Source: Elusimicrobia bacterium RIFOXYA2_FULL_39_19
Lineage (GTDB): Bacteria; Elusimicrobiota; Endomicrobiia; CG1-02-37-114; XYA2-FULL-39-19
Reading direction: 5' to 3'
Length of the DNA stretch: 64,000 bases
NCBI GenBank assembly: GCA_001800285.1
Contig: MGVC01000013.1
Span: 1-64,000 of the forward strand
Part shown: positions 1 through 6,950 of the stretch, in pieces
How positions within the stretch are numbered: the first letter of the stretch is position 1
Layout of the letters: every line of letters begins with the position of its first letter
Translations under genes and position numbers: made by a program
Notes under the pieces: generated by a model
What the model saw: the letters and a program-made list of their open reading frames with translations, nothing else
Told to the model about the DNA's origin: nothing
Database searches by the model: none

Positions 1-169
1 AAGCCACGAATAACAGTAAGTTGCCTTTTTAGTGTTTGCTTTTTGAATGGCAAAGAATTTTGCTTAATTTGCATTTGTGCTTGACATTAACATAACAGCG
101 TCCCGATCACATCTGGTAAAAGAAAAACATCGGGTCTTCCGTTAGTAAACCACTAATATTTATCAGTAA

Positions 170-802
170 TCACTCTTTTGCACTACTTAGTTGCTTTTTC
201 ACTTTATCCAGCAACTGAGCATAACCGTCTTTCCCGAGAAAATCAATAATTTCATTTTTGCAGGTTTTATAAATAGGCGGTGAGTTTTTGTTTTTTGCGT
301 CATTAAGGCAGGGCAGTTTATCCCATTTATACACAACCAGCCTGTTACCAATAAGGTCAATAGGAAAAGACCAGCACCCGTCTGGTTTTAACACATACTT
401 AACATTGTGTTTTGCAGCATATTTTTGCAGTACACAACCACCGGAATCATCATAAGCAAGAAACACACACCTGTTTTTACATACCCGTATATAATGATGC
501 ACATGGCCCTGGTTAAGGTCAAAACGTGAATATATAGAATCAAGATGAAACCCTTTTCTTTTAACTAAAGCCACCGCTTCCTGGCGCATCATGGGAAACA
601 GTTTAGGGAGATGTTTTTTAATTTCTTTTATACGCTTAGTACCAACTAAAGCGCCCTGGTGGCAGCAGGCATGTTTACAGGCATGTAAATCACATTGGGA
701 GAATTTTTTACTAATAATCTCCTTTGCTATGCGTATTCCCTTTACAATTATGACAGAGCTGGAAAGCCCGGTGTTTCTTTTCTTCTTAACAGCATTTTTC
801 AT
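170..802 (-). CDS. Cysteine-cluster protein, DUF3109/YkgJ-like
   Basis: The protein is about 210 residues with ten cysteines in a clustered pattern: C-x4-C-x3-CC near residues 39-49, C-x3-C near 110-114, then single cysteines near 125, 145, 167 and 183. This spacing suits a zinc- or iron-binding cysteine cluster and resembles the DUF3109/YkgJ-like family, whose function is unknown. The N-terminal 15 residues are very basic. There is no signal peptide or membrane segment. Two start codons lie six bases apart. The ribosome binding site AAAGGA touches the first one (808) but sits six bases from the second, so I start at 802. The gene stands alone, with gaps on both sides. The family call is from memory of the cysteine pattern and is moderate. 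Confidence 0.6.
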   Translation of the reverse strand: MKNAVKKKRNTGLSSSVIIVKGIRIAKEIISKKFSQCDLHACKHACCHQGALVGTKRIKEIKKHLPKLFPMMRQEAVALVKRKGFHLDSIYSRFDLNQGHVHHYIRVCKNRCVFLAYDDSGGCVLQKYAAKHNVKYVLKPDGCWSFPIDLIGNRLVVYKWDKLPCLNDAKNKNSPPIYKTCKNEIIDFLGKDGYAQLLDKVKKQLSSAKE

Positions 803-908
803 TTTCATTCCTTTAACAATTTTAGTTAATTGATAACTTTATTTTCAGCGCAACAACAAACCTGGATGGATTACCGTGAAGAGTATTAAATAAATACTAT
901 TTATTCTT

Positions 909-1487
909 TTACGGTTTTCCTCCTACTTCTTTGCCGGCAGAAAACGCACTCCCCAGATTTTCACCAATAGCATAATATTTACGGGTGGCGGGGTCATAAA
1001 TAAGCGGGTTAATCTTTTTTATTTCGGGTTTCCCTTCACTATTTAGCATATCATCATCTATTTTAACATCCTTAATTTCACCTATAAACATTGTGTGCAG
1101 GCCTATTTTCAAGTGCTGTAACAAGGCACACTCCAATACAAAAGGAAATTCCTTAACATAAGGTGCATTTACAATATCACTTTTTACATAGTTCAGCCCC
1201 GAACCGGTAAACTTATCATTTGTTTTACCGGAAACAATGCCAAAATAATCTGCTTCTTTCATATATTTTTCTGACGGAATGCTGATAGTAAAAGCTTTTT
1301 GTTCCAGAATGCTGCTATGGGTATAGGTAGCTTCCCTCAAAGAGATGTTTACACACGGCGGTTTTGAACAGCAAATCCCGCCCCATGCCGCTGCCATAAC
1401 ATTTGGCTTGCCGGATTTATCAAAAGTGCCTACCACAAAAACCGGCGTAGGAAAAACAATAGTAACTGCCCCAATAGATTTTTTCAT
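909..1487 (-). CDS. Flavin reductase-like FMN-binding protein
   Basis: This 192-residue protein matches the flavin reductase-like domain family, which binds FMN in a split beta-barrel. The family includes reductases that pass electrons from NAD(P)H to flavin and many members without known substrates. Support comes from the N-terminal stretch with [16 protein letters not shown], the conserved NVMAAAWGG segment, and the later [10 protein letters not shown] region typical of this family. It is cytoplasmic, with no signal peptide. An in-frame ATG lies 21 bases upstream (1508), but the codons between encode LFGGGI and consist mostly of a nine-G run that acts as the ribosome binding site for the ATG at 1487. 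The shorter start is therefore preferred. Its neighbours give no clue to a substrate. Confidence 0.8.
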   Translation of the reverse strand: MKKSIGAVTIVFPTPVFVVGTFDKSGKPNVMAAAWGGICCSKPPCVNISLREATYTHSSILEQKAFTISIPSEKYMKEADYFGIVSGKTNDKFTGSGLNYVKSDIVNAPYVKEFPFVLECALLQHLKIGLHTMFIGEIKDVKIDDDMLNSEGKPEIKKINPLIYDPATRKYYAIGENLGSAFSAGKEVGGKP

Positions 1488-1490
1488 AAT

Positions 1491-1499
1491 CCCCCCCCC
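1491..1499 (-). repeat. Run of nine G just upstream of a start codon
   Basis: On the coding strand nine consecutive G residues end three bases before the ATG of the flavin reductase-like gene. The run must serve as its Shine-Dalgarno region because nothing else purine-rich lies nearby. Homopolymer tracts like this change length easily by slippage, which would alter the spacing to the start codon. Confidence 0.8.
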
Positions 1500-1537
1500 A
1501 AATAGCATAGCTGCTTATTAGAATATTTTTAGTGTTC

Positions 1538-1870
1538 TTATCTCTGTTTATTTATGAAATGGCTGGCTAAAAAAAGTGCGCCAATTAAAAATGGCGGGGC
1601 GCTGATAATCAACGTTTGCAGATTGAACCGGATAATAAACAAAAAAACAATCCCCATTAAAATATATAGCATTCCGCCAAACAACTCTTTTTTCCAGGCA
1701 ATCACAAGAATAATTATTAATAGGTAGGCAGGAATTAAATGAATAAAAAAACCCGCTAAAGCTTTTATAAAGGGAGTATGCGCGTCAAACACATCAAGCG
1801 CAAAAAGGCTGATAAATAATATAAACAAAATTCCTAAGACTCTTGGTATCCAGTACAATGTTTTTTTCAT
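1538..1870 (-). CDS. Small four-helix membrane protein of unknown function
   Basis: The 110-residue product is almost entirely hydrophobic, with four likely membrane segments at about residues 8-26, 35-58, 65-82 and 86-105. A KK pair and short polar turns separate them. The basic N-terminus (MKKT) and the basic C-terminus (NKQR) suggest both ends are cytoplasmic. Small four-helix proteins of this look are common near flavin- or redox-related genes, but I do not recognise a characterised family. It lies 38 bases upstream (in transcription) of nothing obvious: the flavin reductase-like gene follows after a gap of about 50 bases, so the two might be co-transcribed. Confidence 0.6.
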   Translation of the reverse strand: MKKTLYWIPRVLGILFILFISLFALDVFDAHTPFIKALAGFFIHLIPAYLLIIILVIAWKKELFGGMLYILMGIVFLFIIRFNLQTLIISAPPFLIGALFLASHFINKQR

Positions 1871-1908
1871 TTTACTCGCTTTCGCAGAATGGCCTCTATG
1901 CTCAATAC

Positions 1909-3072
1909 TTAAAGAGACGTGCCTTCATTTAACAGGTCAATATATTCCTTGAAGTAGTACTTTCTATCTCTCTTCTTACCGGACTTCTCTGTAAGCAGAT
2001 TCAGCCCTTCTAATGTTTTTATTATACTTTTTGCAGCATTATAGGAAATATCGCACAATTCACTTGCTTTATTAACGGTAATTACAGGATGAACATATAG
2101 TTTCTCCAGCAAGTCCATCATATTGATTGATGACCTGCGCATGGATTTCCGGACCAATTCTTCCTTGCTCTTTTTCAGGTCAAGGATTTTGTTTGATAAT
2201 CCAACAACATTCTCAGACGTTTCAGATATTCCTTTCAGGAAGAATTTCAACCAGCCTTCCCAATTCCCGTCAACCCTTACACTCATTAGTTTTTCATAAT
2301 AGGCTTGCTTATTCTTTTTAAAATAGTAGCTAAGATACAATAAAGGTTGAGCTATCACTCCGCCGGTGCAAAGCAAAAACGTTATCAATAATCTGCCTAT
2401 CCTGCCGTTACCGTCTAAAAATGGATGGATAGTTTCAAACTGGGCATGGATAAGCCCGCATTCTATCAAAGCCGGATAAACCTTTTGCGCATGCAGGTAT
2501 TTTTCAAGTTCTCCCAAGGCTTCATTCATTTCATGGACCGGCGGAGGAACATAAGCAGCTTCCGCCAGCTTGCAGCCTTGAGGCCCAACCCAGTTTTGTC
2601 CAATCCTGAATTCCCCCGGTTCTTTTTCATGTCCACGGACATTTACCAGTAACCGTTGATGAATCTCCCTTATAAGCCGCAGGGAAAGCGGGAATTTTTT
2701 TATTCTTTCCATCCCATAGTTCATAGCATTAATATAATTCAATGTCGCGATGACATCATTACTCTTTTCTCCAGAGAGAATATCTTCTTCTTTGTCCAAT
2801 ATATCAGAAAGAGAGGCCTGCGTGCCTTCTATTTGAGAACTCAGCACAGCTTCTTTCTTAACATACATCATCACAAATAAATCGGGATTGGGAATATTAT
2901 TTAATACACCATCCAACCTGCCGATTGCCCTATCAGCTTCGGAAAGCAGATTCGTTAATTCCGAATCAAATTTTATAGGTGGATTAGGAGGTAAAGGTTT
3001 TGGAATGAAGGCATTATAAGATAAATCTCCATTCAATTGATTTATGTAAATCCCGGCTCTATCATTGCTCAT
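1909..3072 (-). CDS. Fic family protein with winged-helix C-terminus
   Basis: Fic proteins transfer AMP or related groups from nucleotides onto hydroxyl side chains of target proteins. This 387-residue protein carries the intact active-site motif HPFLDGNGRIGR at residues 216-227, including the catalytic histidine and the phosphate-binding arginine. It also has the inhibitory helix motif SxxxEG at residues 78-83, N-terminal to the Fic core, which marks a class II, self-inhibited enzyme. Residues about 315-375 look like a winged helix, common in this subfamily. The start is supported by GGAGG a few bases upstream. No separate antitoxin gene is adjacent, as expected for class II. Palindromic sites upstream (3093-3150) suggest autoregulation by the winged helix, which is inference. 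Confidence 0.9.
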   Translation of the reverse strand: MSNDRAGIYINQLNGDLSYNAFIPKPLPPNPPIKFDSELTNLLSEADRAIGRLDGVLNNIPNPDLFVMMYVKKEAVLSSQIEGTQASLSDILDKEEDILSGEKSNDVIATLNYINAMNYGMERIKKFPLSLRLIREIHQRLLVNVRGHEKEPGEFRIGQNWVGPQGCKLAEAAYVPPPVHEMNEALGELEKYLHAQKVYPALIECGLIHAQFETIHPFLDGNGRIGRLLITFLLCTGGVIAQPLLYLSYYFKKNKQAYYEKLMSVRVDGNWEGWLKFFLKGISETSENVVGLSNKILDLKKSKEELVRKSMRRSSINMMDLLEKLYVHPVITVNKASELCDISYNAAKSIIKTLEGLNLLTEKSGKKRDRKYYFKEYIDLLNEGTSL

Positions 3073-3092
3073 AATATCCTCCGTTTACAGCT

Positions 3093-3150
3093 ATTGCAAA
3101 ATACTACACAATACTGCAATAAACATTTAGTTATTGCACGATACTGCAAT
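3093..3150 (-). promoter_or_regulatory. Candidate operator sites upstream of the Fic gene
   Basis: Two related palindromes stand just upstream of the Fic gene. The distal one (3133-3150) is ATTGCA-N6-TGCAAT, and the proximal one (3093-3120) has the same two half-sites, wider apart, with an extra internal copy of the core. On the gene strand the shared core reads ATTGCAGTAT. The repeats sit about 20 to 80 bases before the start codon, where a repressor would block transcription. The winged helix of the Fic protein itself is the obvious candidate binder, but this is inference. Confidence 0.55.
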
Positions 3151-3328
3151 AATCCTAAAATTGTTTCATTTAACAATCTCATAATGCATTAATGACTTGT
3201 TTATTGCATATAAACCAATAAAATATCAATAACTATACTATAAAATACAAAAATTAAAACCTATAGTCAAGGTATTTTGGTAGAATCACCATAATTATGG
3301 AAAGGATGTTTTGACACAGGATGGTATA

Positions 3329-3565
3329 CTATTTGCCTTGTGACTTTATAAAGCACTCAAGAGATCTATCGTAAGTGCTCTCTGCGTACTTCCTCTTTAT
3401 TAAACACGAATAAGTGCAATTACAATTCTTTATGTTTTGCGCAAACTCGCGTAAATAGGTTTTTCGTAGTGGCAGAGCTTGGCTAGCAACTTCAGCCGGA
3501 GTCTTGCCTGTCATTGCATGGCAGAGCTTGCTGTGCTTAAATAAAGGTGCTGGCCATAATGACAA
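3329..3565 (-). pseudogene. Possible remnant of a SPASM radical SAM C-terminus
   Basis: A 78-codon open frame is present, but its first half is encoded by repeat DNA (GGCAGAGCTTG copies at 3457-3484 and 3521-3536). The second half contains NCNCTYSC followed by a basic tail. It loosely resembles the C-terminal end of SPASM-type radical SAM proteins such as the one at 40243-41319, which ends with a GCFCTFEC segment. No N-terminal part is found upstream. It could be the last piece of a decayed gene or a chance frame. There is no convincing ribosome binding site. Confidence 0.25.
3457..3536. repeat. GCAGAGCTTG repeat copies
   Basis: Two copies of a short repeat lie here, at 3471-3480 and 3521-3536. 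The second is a near-perfect inverted repeat, GCAGAGC-TT-GCTGTGC. The stretch 3457-3484 matches 5765-5794, including the flank AGGTTTTT and GTAGTGGC. This marks a dispersed palindromic element with at least three copies in the first 6 kb. Confidence 0.7.
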
Positions 3566-3612
3566 TTATATGAACATTCAAATATCCAGGAATTTATAAC
3601 TCAGTACACTAT

Positions 3613-3639
3613 CAACATATGTTTCCGGTTCATAAATGG
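3613..3639. repeat. 27-bp direct repeat, copy 1
   Basis: This stretch contains ACATATGTTTCCGGTT and recurs at 4949-4975 with a single C/T difference. Both copies are in the same orientation, and together they bracket the HEPN/nucleotidyltransferase module. The copy sits in a roughly 220-base gap that otherwise shows nothing recognisable. Confidence 0.8.
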
Positions 3640-3791
3640 TAAAAATCCTTCTATTCTTCTTCAATCAAAGATTCTTTTGTATATATTCTTCCTGCAACCC
3701 GCAATCTTTTGCAATAAAAATATTACCTTAATAAGCTCGTCACATTGACTCCGTTATGCAAAATCTAATTTCTCAATCTTATTCATGATAA

Positions 3792-4259
3792 TTAAATTTT
3801 GAATTTCAGTTCCAATTGCGGGTTCTTTGCTTTAACTTCGTTTAAAATCCCCTGAACAAGATCAATAGCATCGTGAAAGGCCTGATTACTTTCCGTAAAA
3901 GTAACAAAAGCACCTGATTCATATGTCAACAAATTGCGTTTCTTTCTCATTCTTTCAAAATGAGCCGTAACTTTTTCAAATTTCTGTCCTAATATCGATG
4001 TTGTAACTTCAACAACAGTCCTGTGTTGGGCACCATCATCAGGTACATAGCCTTTAAATAAAAGCAAAGCCCTGCCGGCTTTAAGCATGGCATTATAAGC
4101 CATAATATAAGTTGCTTCCTCAACAATTTCTTGAATTTTTGAAGCTTGCGTAAGGTTATGCATCGAACTGATTAATAATTGTTCAATCTGAATTATTCCT
4201 GCTTCCTGTTTTTTGAGTTTATTTTCCTTTAATAGTTTTTGAATCAACTTGTCAGGCAT
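3792..4259 (-). CDS. HEPN-domain protein, partner of nucleotidyltransferase
   Basis: HEPN proteins are small all-helical proteins, many of which are RNases that act as toxins. This 155-residue protein has the helical make-up of the family and a motif RKKRNLLTYE at about residues 105-114. That corresponds to the usual R-x4-6-H active site, but a tyrosine stands where histidine is expected, so RNase activity is doubtful. In the HepT group the corresponding tyrosine is the residue modified by the nucleotidyltransferase partner. The start codon overlaps the end of the nucleotidyltransferase gene by eight bases, so the two are translationally coupled. The HEPN/MNT pair call rests on motif, size and gene arrangement. 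Confidence 0.75.
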   Translation of the reverse strand: MPDKLIQKLLKENKLKKQEAGIIQIEQLLISSMHNLTQASKIQEIVEEATYIMAYNAMLKAGRALLLFKGYVPDDGAQHRTVVEVTTSILGQKFEKVTAHFERMRKKRNLLTYESGAFVTFTESNQAFHDAIDLVQGILNEVKAKNPQLELKFKI

Positions 4260-4821
4260 TTGGGTCTCCCGTGATAGGAATTATTTTTTCCTTAAGGAGC
4301 AATTCAACAAATCCCCCTTTTTGTTTCCGTTTATTCTTAAATTCTTCACTACTGAAAAGCGTATAGTTTATCTCTCTTTGAAGCTTAGTTTCAAGTTTAT
4401 GCACTGATTTTATTAATTCATAATTATCAACTTTACCTACTACACAAAGGTCAATATCGCTTTTTTCATTCTCATTACCTTTTGCAAAAGACCCGTAAAT
4501 AAAAGCTATTTCGATACCATTAATATGCGAAAGGCCAGCTTTAAACAAACCAGAAATGCCTACTGTTTTTGTAACCATGCTTTTTAGTTCATTGTAGAGA
4601 TGAAATTTCTTATTCAGGCGAAAGAAAACCAGATTACCTTTAGCAGAAGAATAGAAAAGGCCGATTTTTTCAAACTTTTTTAGCTGGCGACGGATGTTGC
4701 CAACGGAATGGTGTAGTGATTTCTCTAATTCTCGCAGATAGAATTCTTTATCAGCATTTGCGAAATAGAATCCTAACAAATCTCTTGTTAGTTTTGACCT
4801 TGAGACGTTTAGTATATCCAT
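4252..4821 (-). CDS. Winged-helix/MNT nucleotidyltransferase
   Basis: The 189-residue protein has an N-terminal winged helix (about residues 10-75) fused to a minimal nucleotidyltransferase domain. The catalytic signature is GSFAKG at 110-115 followed by SDIDL at 121-125, which supplies two metal-binding aspartates. A later NYTLFS segment is typical of this subgroup. Such enzymes pair with HEPN proteins and can transfer AMP to them, silencing a toxin. The winged helix may let this protein bind its own promoter, which carries a matching palindrome (4837-4850). The ribosome binding site AGAGGA is six bases before the ATG. It is the first gene of a two-gene operon. Confidence 0.85.
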   Translation of the reverse strand: MDILNVSRSKLTRDLLGFYFANADKEFYLRELEKSLHHSVGNIRRQLKKFEKIGLFYSSAKGNLVFFRLNKKFHLYNELKSMVTKTVGISGLFKAGLSHINGIEIAFIYGSFAKGNENEKSDIDLCVVGKVDNYELIKSVHKLETKLQREINYTLFSSEEFKNKRKQKGGFVELLLKEKIIPITGDPNA

Positions 4822-4833
4822 TTGTAGTCCTCT

Positions 4834-4871
4834 TTGACTACAATTGTAGTATTACTTGACTACAATGTCAA
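4834..4871 (-). promoter_or_regulatory. Promoter with overlapping palindromic operator for HEPN/MNT operon
   Basis: On the minus strand TTGACA (4866-4871) and TACAAT (4843-4848) are separated by exactly 17 bases, a near-consensus sigma70 promoter. The -10 box lies inside the perfect palindrome ACTACAATTGTAGT (4837-4850). The ten-base core TTGTAGTCAA occurs twice, 22 bases apart, at 4834-4843 and 4856-4865, i.e. on the same face of the helix. A third half-site borders the start codon. This is the layout expected for an autorepressed toxin-antitoxin promoter. Confidence 0.75.
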
Positions 4872-4948
4872 CAGGAACCCTTTCCTATCAACCTGGTAGG
4901 ATTAGCGGACTTGTGAGCGTAATAATTTATCAGCACATTAGTATAAAG

Positions 4949-4975
4949 CAACATATGTTTCCGGTTTATAAATGG
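4949..4975. repeat. 27-bp direct repeat, copy 2
   Basis: Near-identical to 3613-3639 (one C/T difference) and in the same orientation. It lies just beyond the 3' end of the YdeI-family gene and about 80 bases upstream of the HEPN/MNT promoter. Confidence 0.8.
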
Positions 4976-5001
4976 CCCTGGCTATGGCCTCTGCTGCACA
5001 T

Positions 5002-5574
5002 TTATATTTTTACAAAACCAAACTTTTTGTTATTTGCGGTCTTTTTAATAAAGTAATCCAGGCTCTTATTAAACAGATCCTGCCCATGCCTGCGCCTGCT
5101 TTCAAGATACCCGATACGGGTCCGCTTATAAACCTCAGGAAATTTTTGGAAATACTTCCAGGCGTCTTGGTTGGCTTGTAATGGTTTCAGAATATCAGGC
5201 GCAATTTTAAATTCAGCTAACTTCTCTTTTGTAGGGTTAAATACGTGGGCCACAGCAGCCAACCCGGCTTTTGTCATCTTTTTATTAGCTATCAGCTTTA
5301 AAAGCCTTTCCCTGTTTGCCTGCGAAAGCACGCTGGTGTTTCTTCTTGGTGTGAACCTCTGGGCAAATCTTTCATTGTCAATTTTCTTTATTGTAGAATC
5401 TATCCAGCCGTAACAAAGAGCCTCTTCAACAGCGTCATTATATTCAATCCTGGGCTTGCCGGTTCCCTTGCGGTAATATATTAACCACACTTCGTGCTTC
5501 TTTTTATAGTTTTTTATCAGCCACGCCCGCCAGGCTTTTCTGGTTTTCAGATATAGTGGATTATTTATTTTCAT
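5002..5574 (-). CDS. YdeI/OmpD-associated family protein
   Basis: The 190-residue protein matches the YdeI/OmdA family, sometimes called bacteriocin-protection proteins. Characteristic segments are WLxKNYxKKxEVWLIYYRKGTGKP near the N-terminus, EALCYGWIDS at about residues 51-60, and RFTPRRNTSVLSQANRERL at about 73-91, followed by a helical C-terminal part. The biochemical role of the family is not settled. It is cytoplasmic and stands alone between repeat-rich gaps. Upstream lies a 240-base stretch packed with inverted repeats, so its promoter is not obvious. Confidence 0.85.
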   Translation of the reverse strand: MKINNPLYLKTRKAWRAWLIKNYKKKHEVWLIYYRKGTGKPRIEYNDAVEEALCYGWIDSTIKKIDNERFAQRFTPRRNTSVLSQANRERLLKLIANKKMTKAGLAAVAHVFNPTKEKLAEFKIAPDILKPLQANQDAWKYFQKFPEVYKRTRIGYLESRRRHGQDLFNKSLDYFIKKTANNKKFGFVKI

Positions 5575-5580
5575 GGTTTT

Positions 5581-5735
5581 GCCGCGAATTTAGCGCGAAT
5601 TTAGCGCGAGATTAATCTCGCAGAGGGCGCGAATTTAATATTTTTACCGTCTGAAGATAAATTCGCGGTTATTCACGCGGTATTCTCGCGCCCTAAAGCC
5701 GCGAGAATACCGCGAAAATAGGCGCGCGAATAAGG
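5581..5735. repeat. Cluster of CGCG-rich inverted repeats
   Basis: The gap is dense in short palindromes. GCGAGATTAATCTCGC (5606-5621) is a perfect 16-base palindrome. CGCGGTATTCTCGCG (5676-5690) and its exact complement (5700-5714) form a 15-bp stem with a nine-base loop. GCGCGAATT recurs several times around them. The much higher GC content than the neighbouring genes marks it as a separate element. Neither strand has a U-run after the stem, so a rho-independent terminator is unlikely. Confidence 0.8.
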
Positions 5736-5764
5736 GTTGCTGCAGCGGTAGGGCTTGAATCTTC

Positions 5765-5794
5765 AGGTTTTTGTAGTGGCAGAGCTTGCTCTGC
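5765..5794. repeat. Dispersed palindrome GCAGAGC-TT-GCTCTGC
   Basis: Positions 5779-5794 form the perfect inverted repeat GCAGAGCTTGCTCTGC. With its 5' flank it matches 3457-3484. It lies right after the stop codon of the broken membrane/winged-helix gene. Confidence 0.75.
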
Positions 5795-5813
5795 ATAAAC
5801 AAATCTTAAAACA

Positions 5814-6149
5814 TCACTTTTCCACATACATCCGGTTCCTGCCGGCCCCAACAGGTTTCAAAACACCCTGCTTTTCCAGCTTATTGAGCAACCGGTATGC
5901 CTGATCTTTGCTTAAAGAGAACTCTTTCTGGCAAAAATCGTTATCAATAGAGCCATTTTTCTTAGCACACTCAAGCGCCTGCGCACCGTAGCTCATAGCG
6001 TTTGATTCCGTATCTATAGTTTGTTTTGTGTTTTTCTGTTTAAGGTATTTTGAAACGCTGGTACCAAAATATATGGCAAAAACTTCACCAAGAGTGTAAA
6101 GTAACGGCGCCGGCACCGCTGTCATCAGCTTTAACTGCCAAAGAAACAC
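5814..6149 (-). pseudogene. C-terminal part of a broken membrane/winged-helix protein
   Basis: This 111-codon frame opens only with a GTG and has no clear ribosome binding site. It encodes a membrane segment (about residues 12-30, with PAPLLYTLGEVFAIYFG) and then a winged-helix-like C-terminus (about 55-110). The preceding frame at 6179-6577 ends abruptly with sequence unlike a natural terminus. Proteins I recall with the same parts have one continuous chain: two membrane helices, an RGE-x-W motif, a third helix, then a DNA-binding domain. The simplest reading is one gene of about 254 codons broken by one or more indels between 6150 and 6240, or an assembly error there. Confidence 0.5.
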
Positions 6150-6178
6150 CGTTGCCCTGGCAAGAAGCGCCCGCTATC

Positions 6179-6577
6179 CTATTTAGTGCAGCAAGCCAGA
6201 TTATAGGATAATCTTTGCTGCCAACTGCCTACTATCAGCTCTCCGCGCGAAAACTTTTTCTGCATTATAACGCTTACTTCTTCATTATCTTTTGCGCTAA
6301 CCAGCCATCTGCGGAACTCTTTTTCACCTACATACGCCGCAAGCATAGCCAGGTAGATGTTGCCCATAGTCATAGAGGATTCCATAGGAAGCTTCAGCAC
6401 TTTCCCAAAAGCTGCTAAATAGTATTGGCCGAATACATCCATTAATACCGCAACAAAATGAAGCACCCCGAAAAACAAAGCCAACCCATACATAAATTCC
6501 GACCACTTCTCGCGTACCTGCCCTGCAGTTACCGGCTTTTGATTGCTTGCTTGATTGTTTTCATTCTTTTCTGGCAT
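6179..6577 (-). pseudogene. N-terminal part of a broken membrane/winged-helix protein
   Basis: The 132-codon frame starts with a polar 35-residue tail. Two membrane segments follow (about 28-48 and 62-83, the second reading MTMGNIYLAMLAAYVGEKEFRRW), then an RGELIVGSW motif near 110-118. After that the frame runs into QQRLSYNLACCTK and stops, while a hydrophobic continuation is visible in another frame (KDYPIIWLAAL). The C-terminal part of the expected protein lies in the next frame at 5814-6149. It is most likely the front half of a disrupted gene. Function is unknown; membrane-linked regulation is suggested only by the winged helix in the other half. Confidence 0.5.
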
Positions 6578-6626
6578 TTTATTACTCCTGATTAAATTTT
6601 GTCTCCTATTATCAGTATCGTATTAT

Positions 6627-6941
6627 TTAACTCTTTCCTAAAAAATTCTTTTGAATAACTGTTTTAGTTGTTATATAGCCATCTTTCAAAAAAGGAATTT
6701 CAAATGTCACAACAGTAACCATTAATGAAAGTTGAAAAATAATACCCAATATAAAATCATTATTATGTGAATATCCAATAGACAAAACAGATAAAATAAA
6801 TAGAGTTAGGGATATAGAATATATTTCATTTTCTATATCTGAGGCAATATAATTATATTTCTTATATATGTTCTCTCTGAATTTGAATAGAAATGTGTGG
6901 ACATTTATTAAAGTAAAATACAAACCTATAAAAAATCGCAT
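6627..6941 (-). CDS. Small membrane protein at the end of the restriction island
   Basis: The 104-residue product has a hydrophobic N-terminus (about residues 2-18), a polar stretch that looks cytoplasmic (20-42), and two membrane segments (about 43-58 and 64-84). I do not recognise a family. It begins nine bases after the stop of hsdR, so it is the last gene of the island and is probably read from the same transcript. It could contribute to restriction, immunity or nothing at all; the sequence gives no basis to choose. Confidence 0.5.
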   Translation of the reverse strand: MRFFIGLYFTLINVHTFLFKFRENIYKKYNYIASDIENEIYSISLTLFILSVLSIGYSHNNDFILGIIFQLSLMVTVVTFEIPFLKDGYITTKTVIQKNFLGKS

Positions 6942-6950
6942 TTTTAACTC

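Noticed and set aside
591-833. Plus-strand open frame opposite the cysteine-cluster gene
   Set aside because: It lies wholly antisense to a gene with a clear motif pattern, has no ribosome binding site, and shows no recognisable domain. The same applies to most other plus-strand frames in the window.
4856-5181. Plus-strand open frames between the HEPN/MNT promoter and the YdeI-like gene
   Set aside because: They run through the promoter repeats and then antisense to the YdeI-like gene, with no start signal or family.
6324-6506. Alternative minus-strand frame inside the broken membrane gene
   Set aside because: It overlaps the better-supported membrane helices in another frame and reads as cysteine- and glycine-rich noise.
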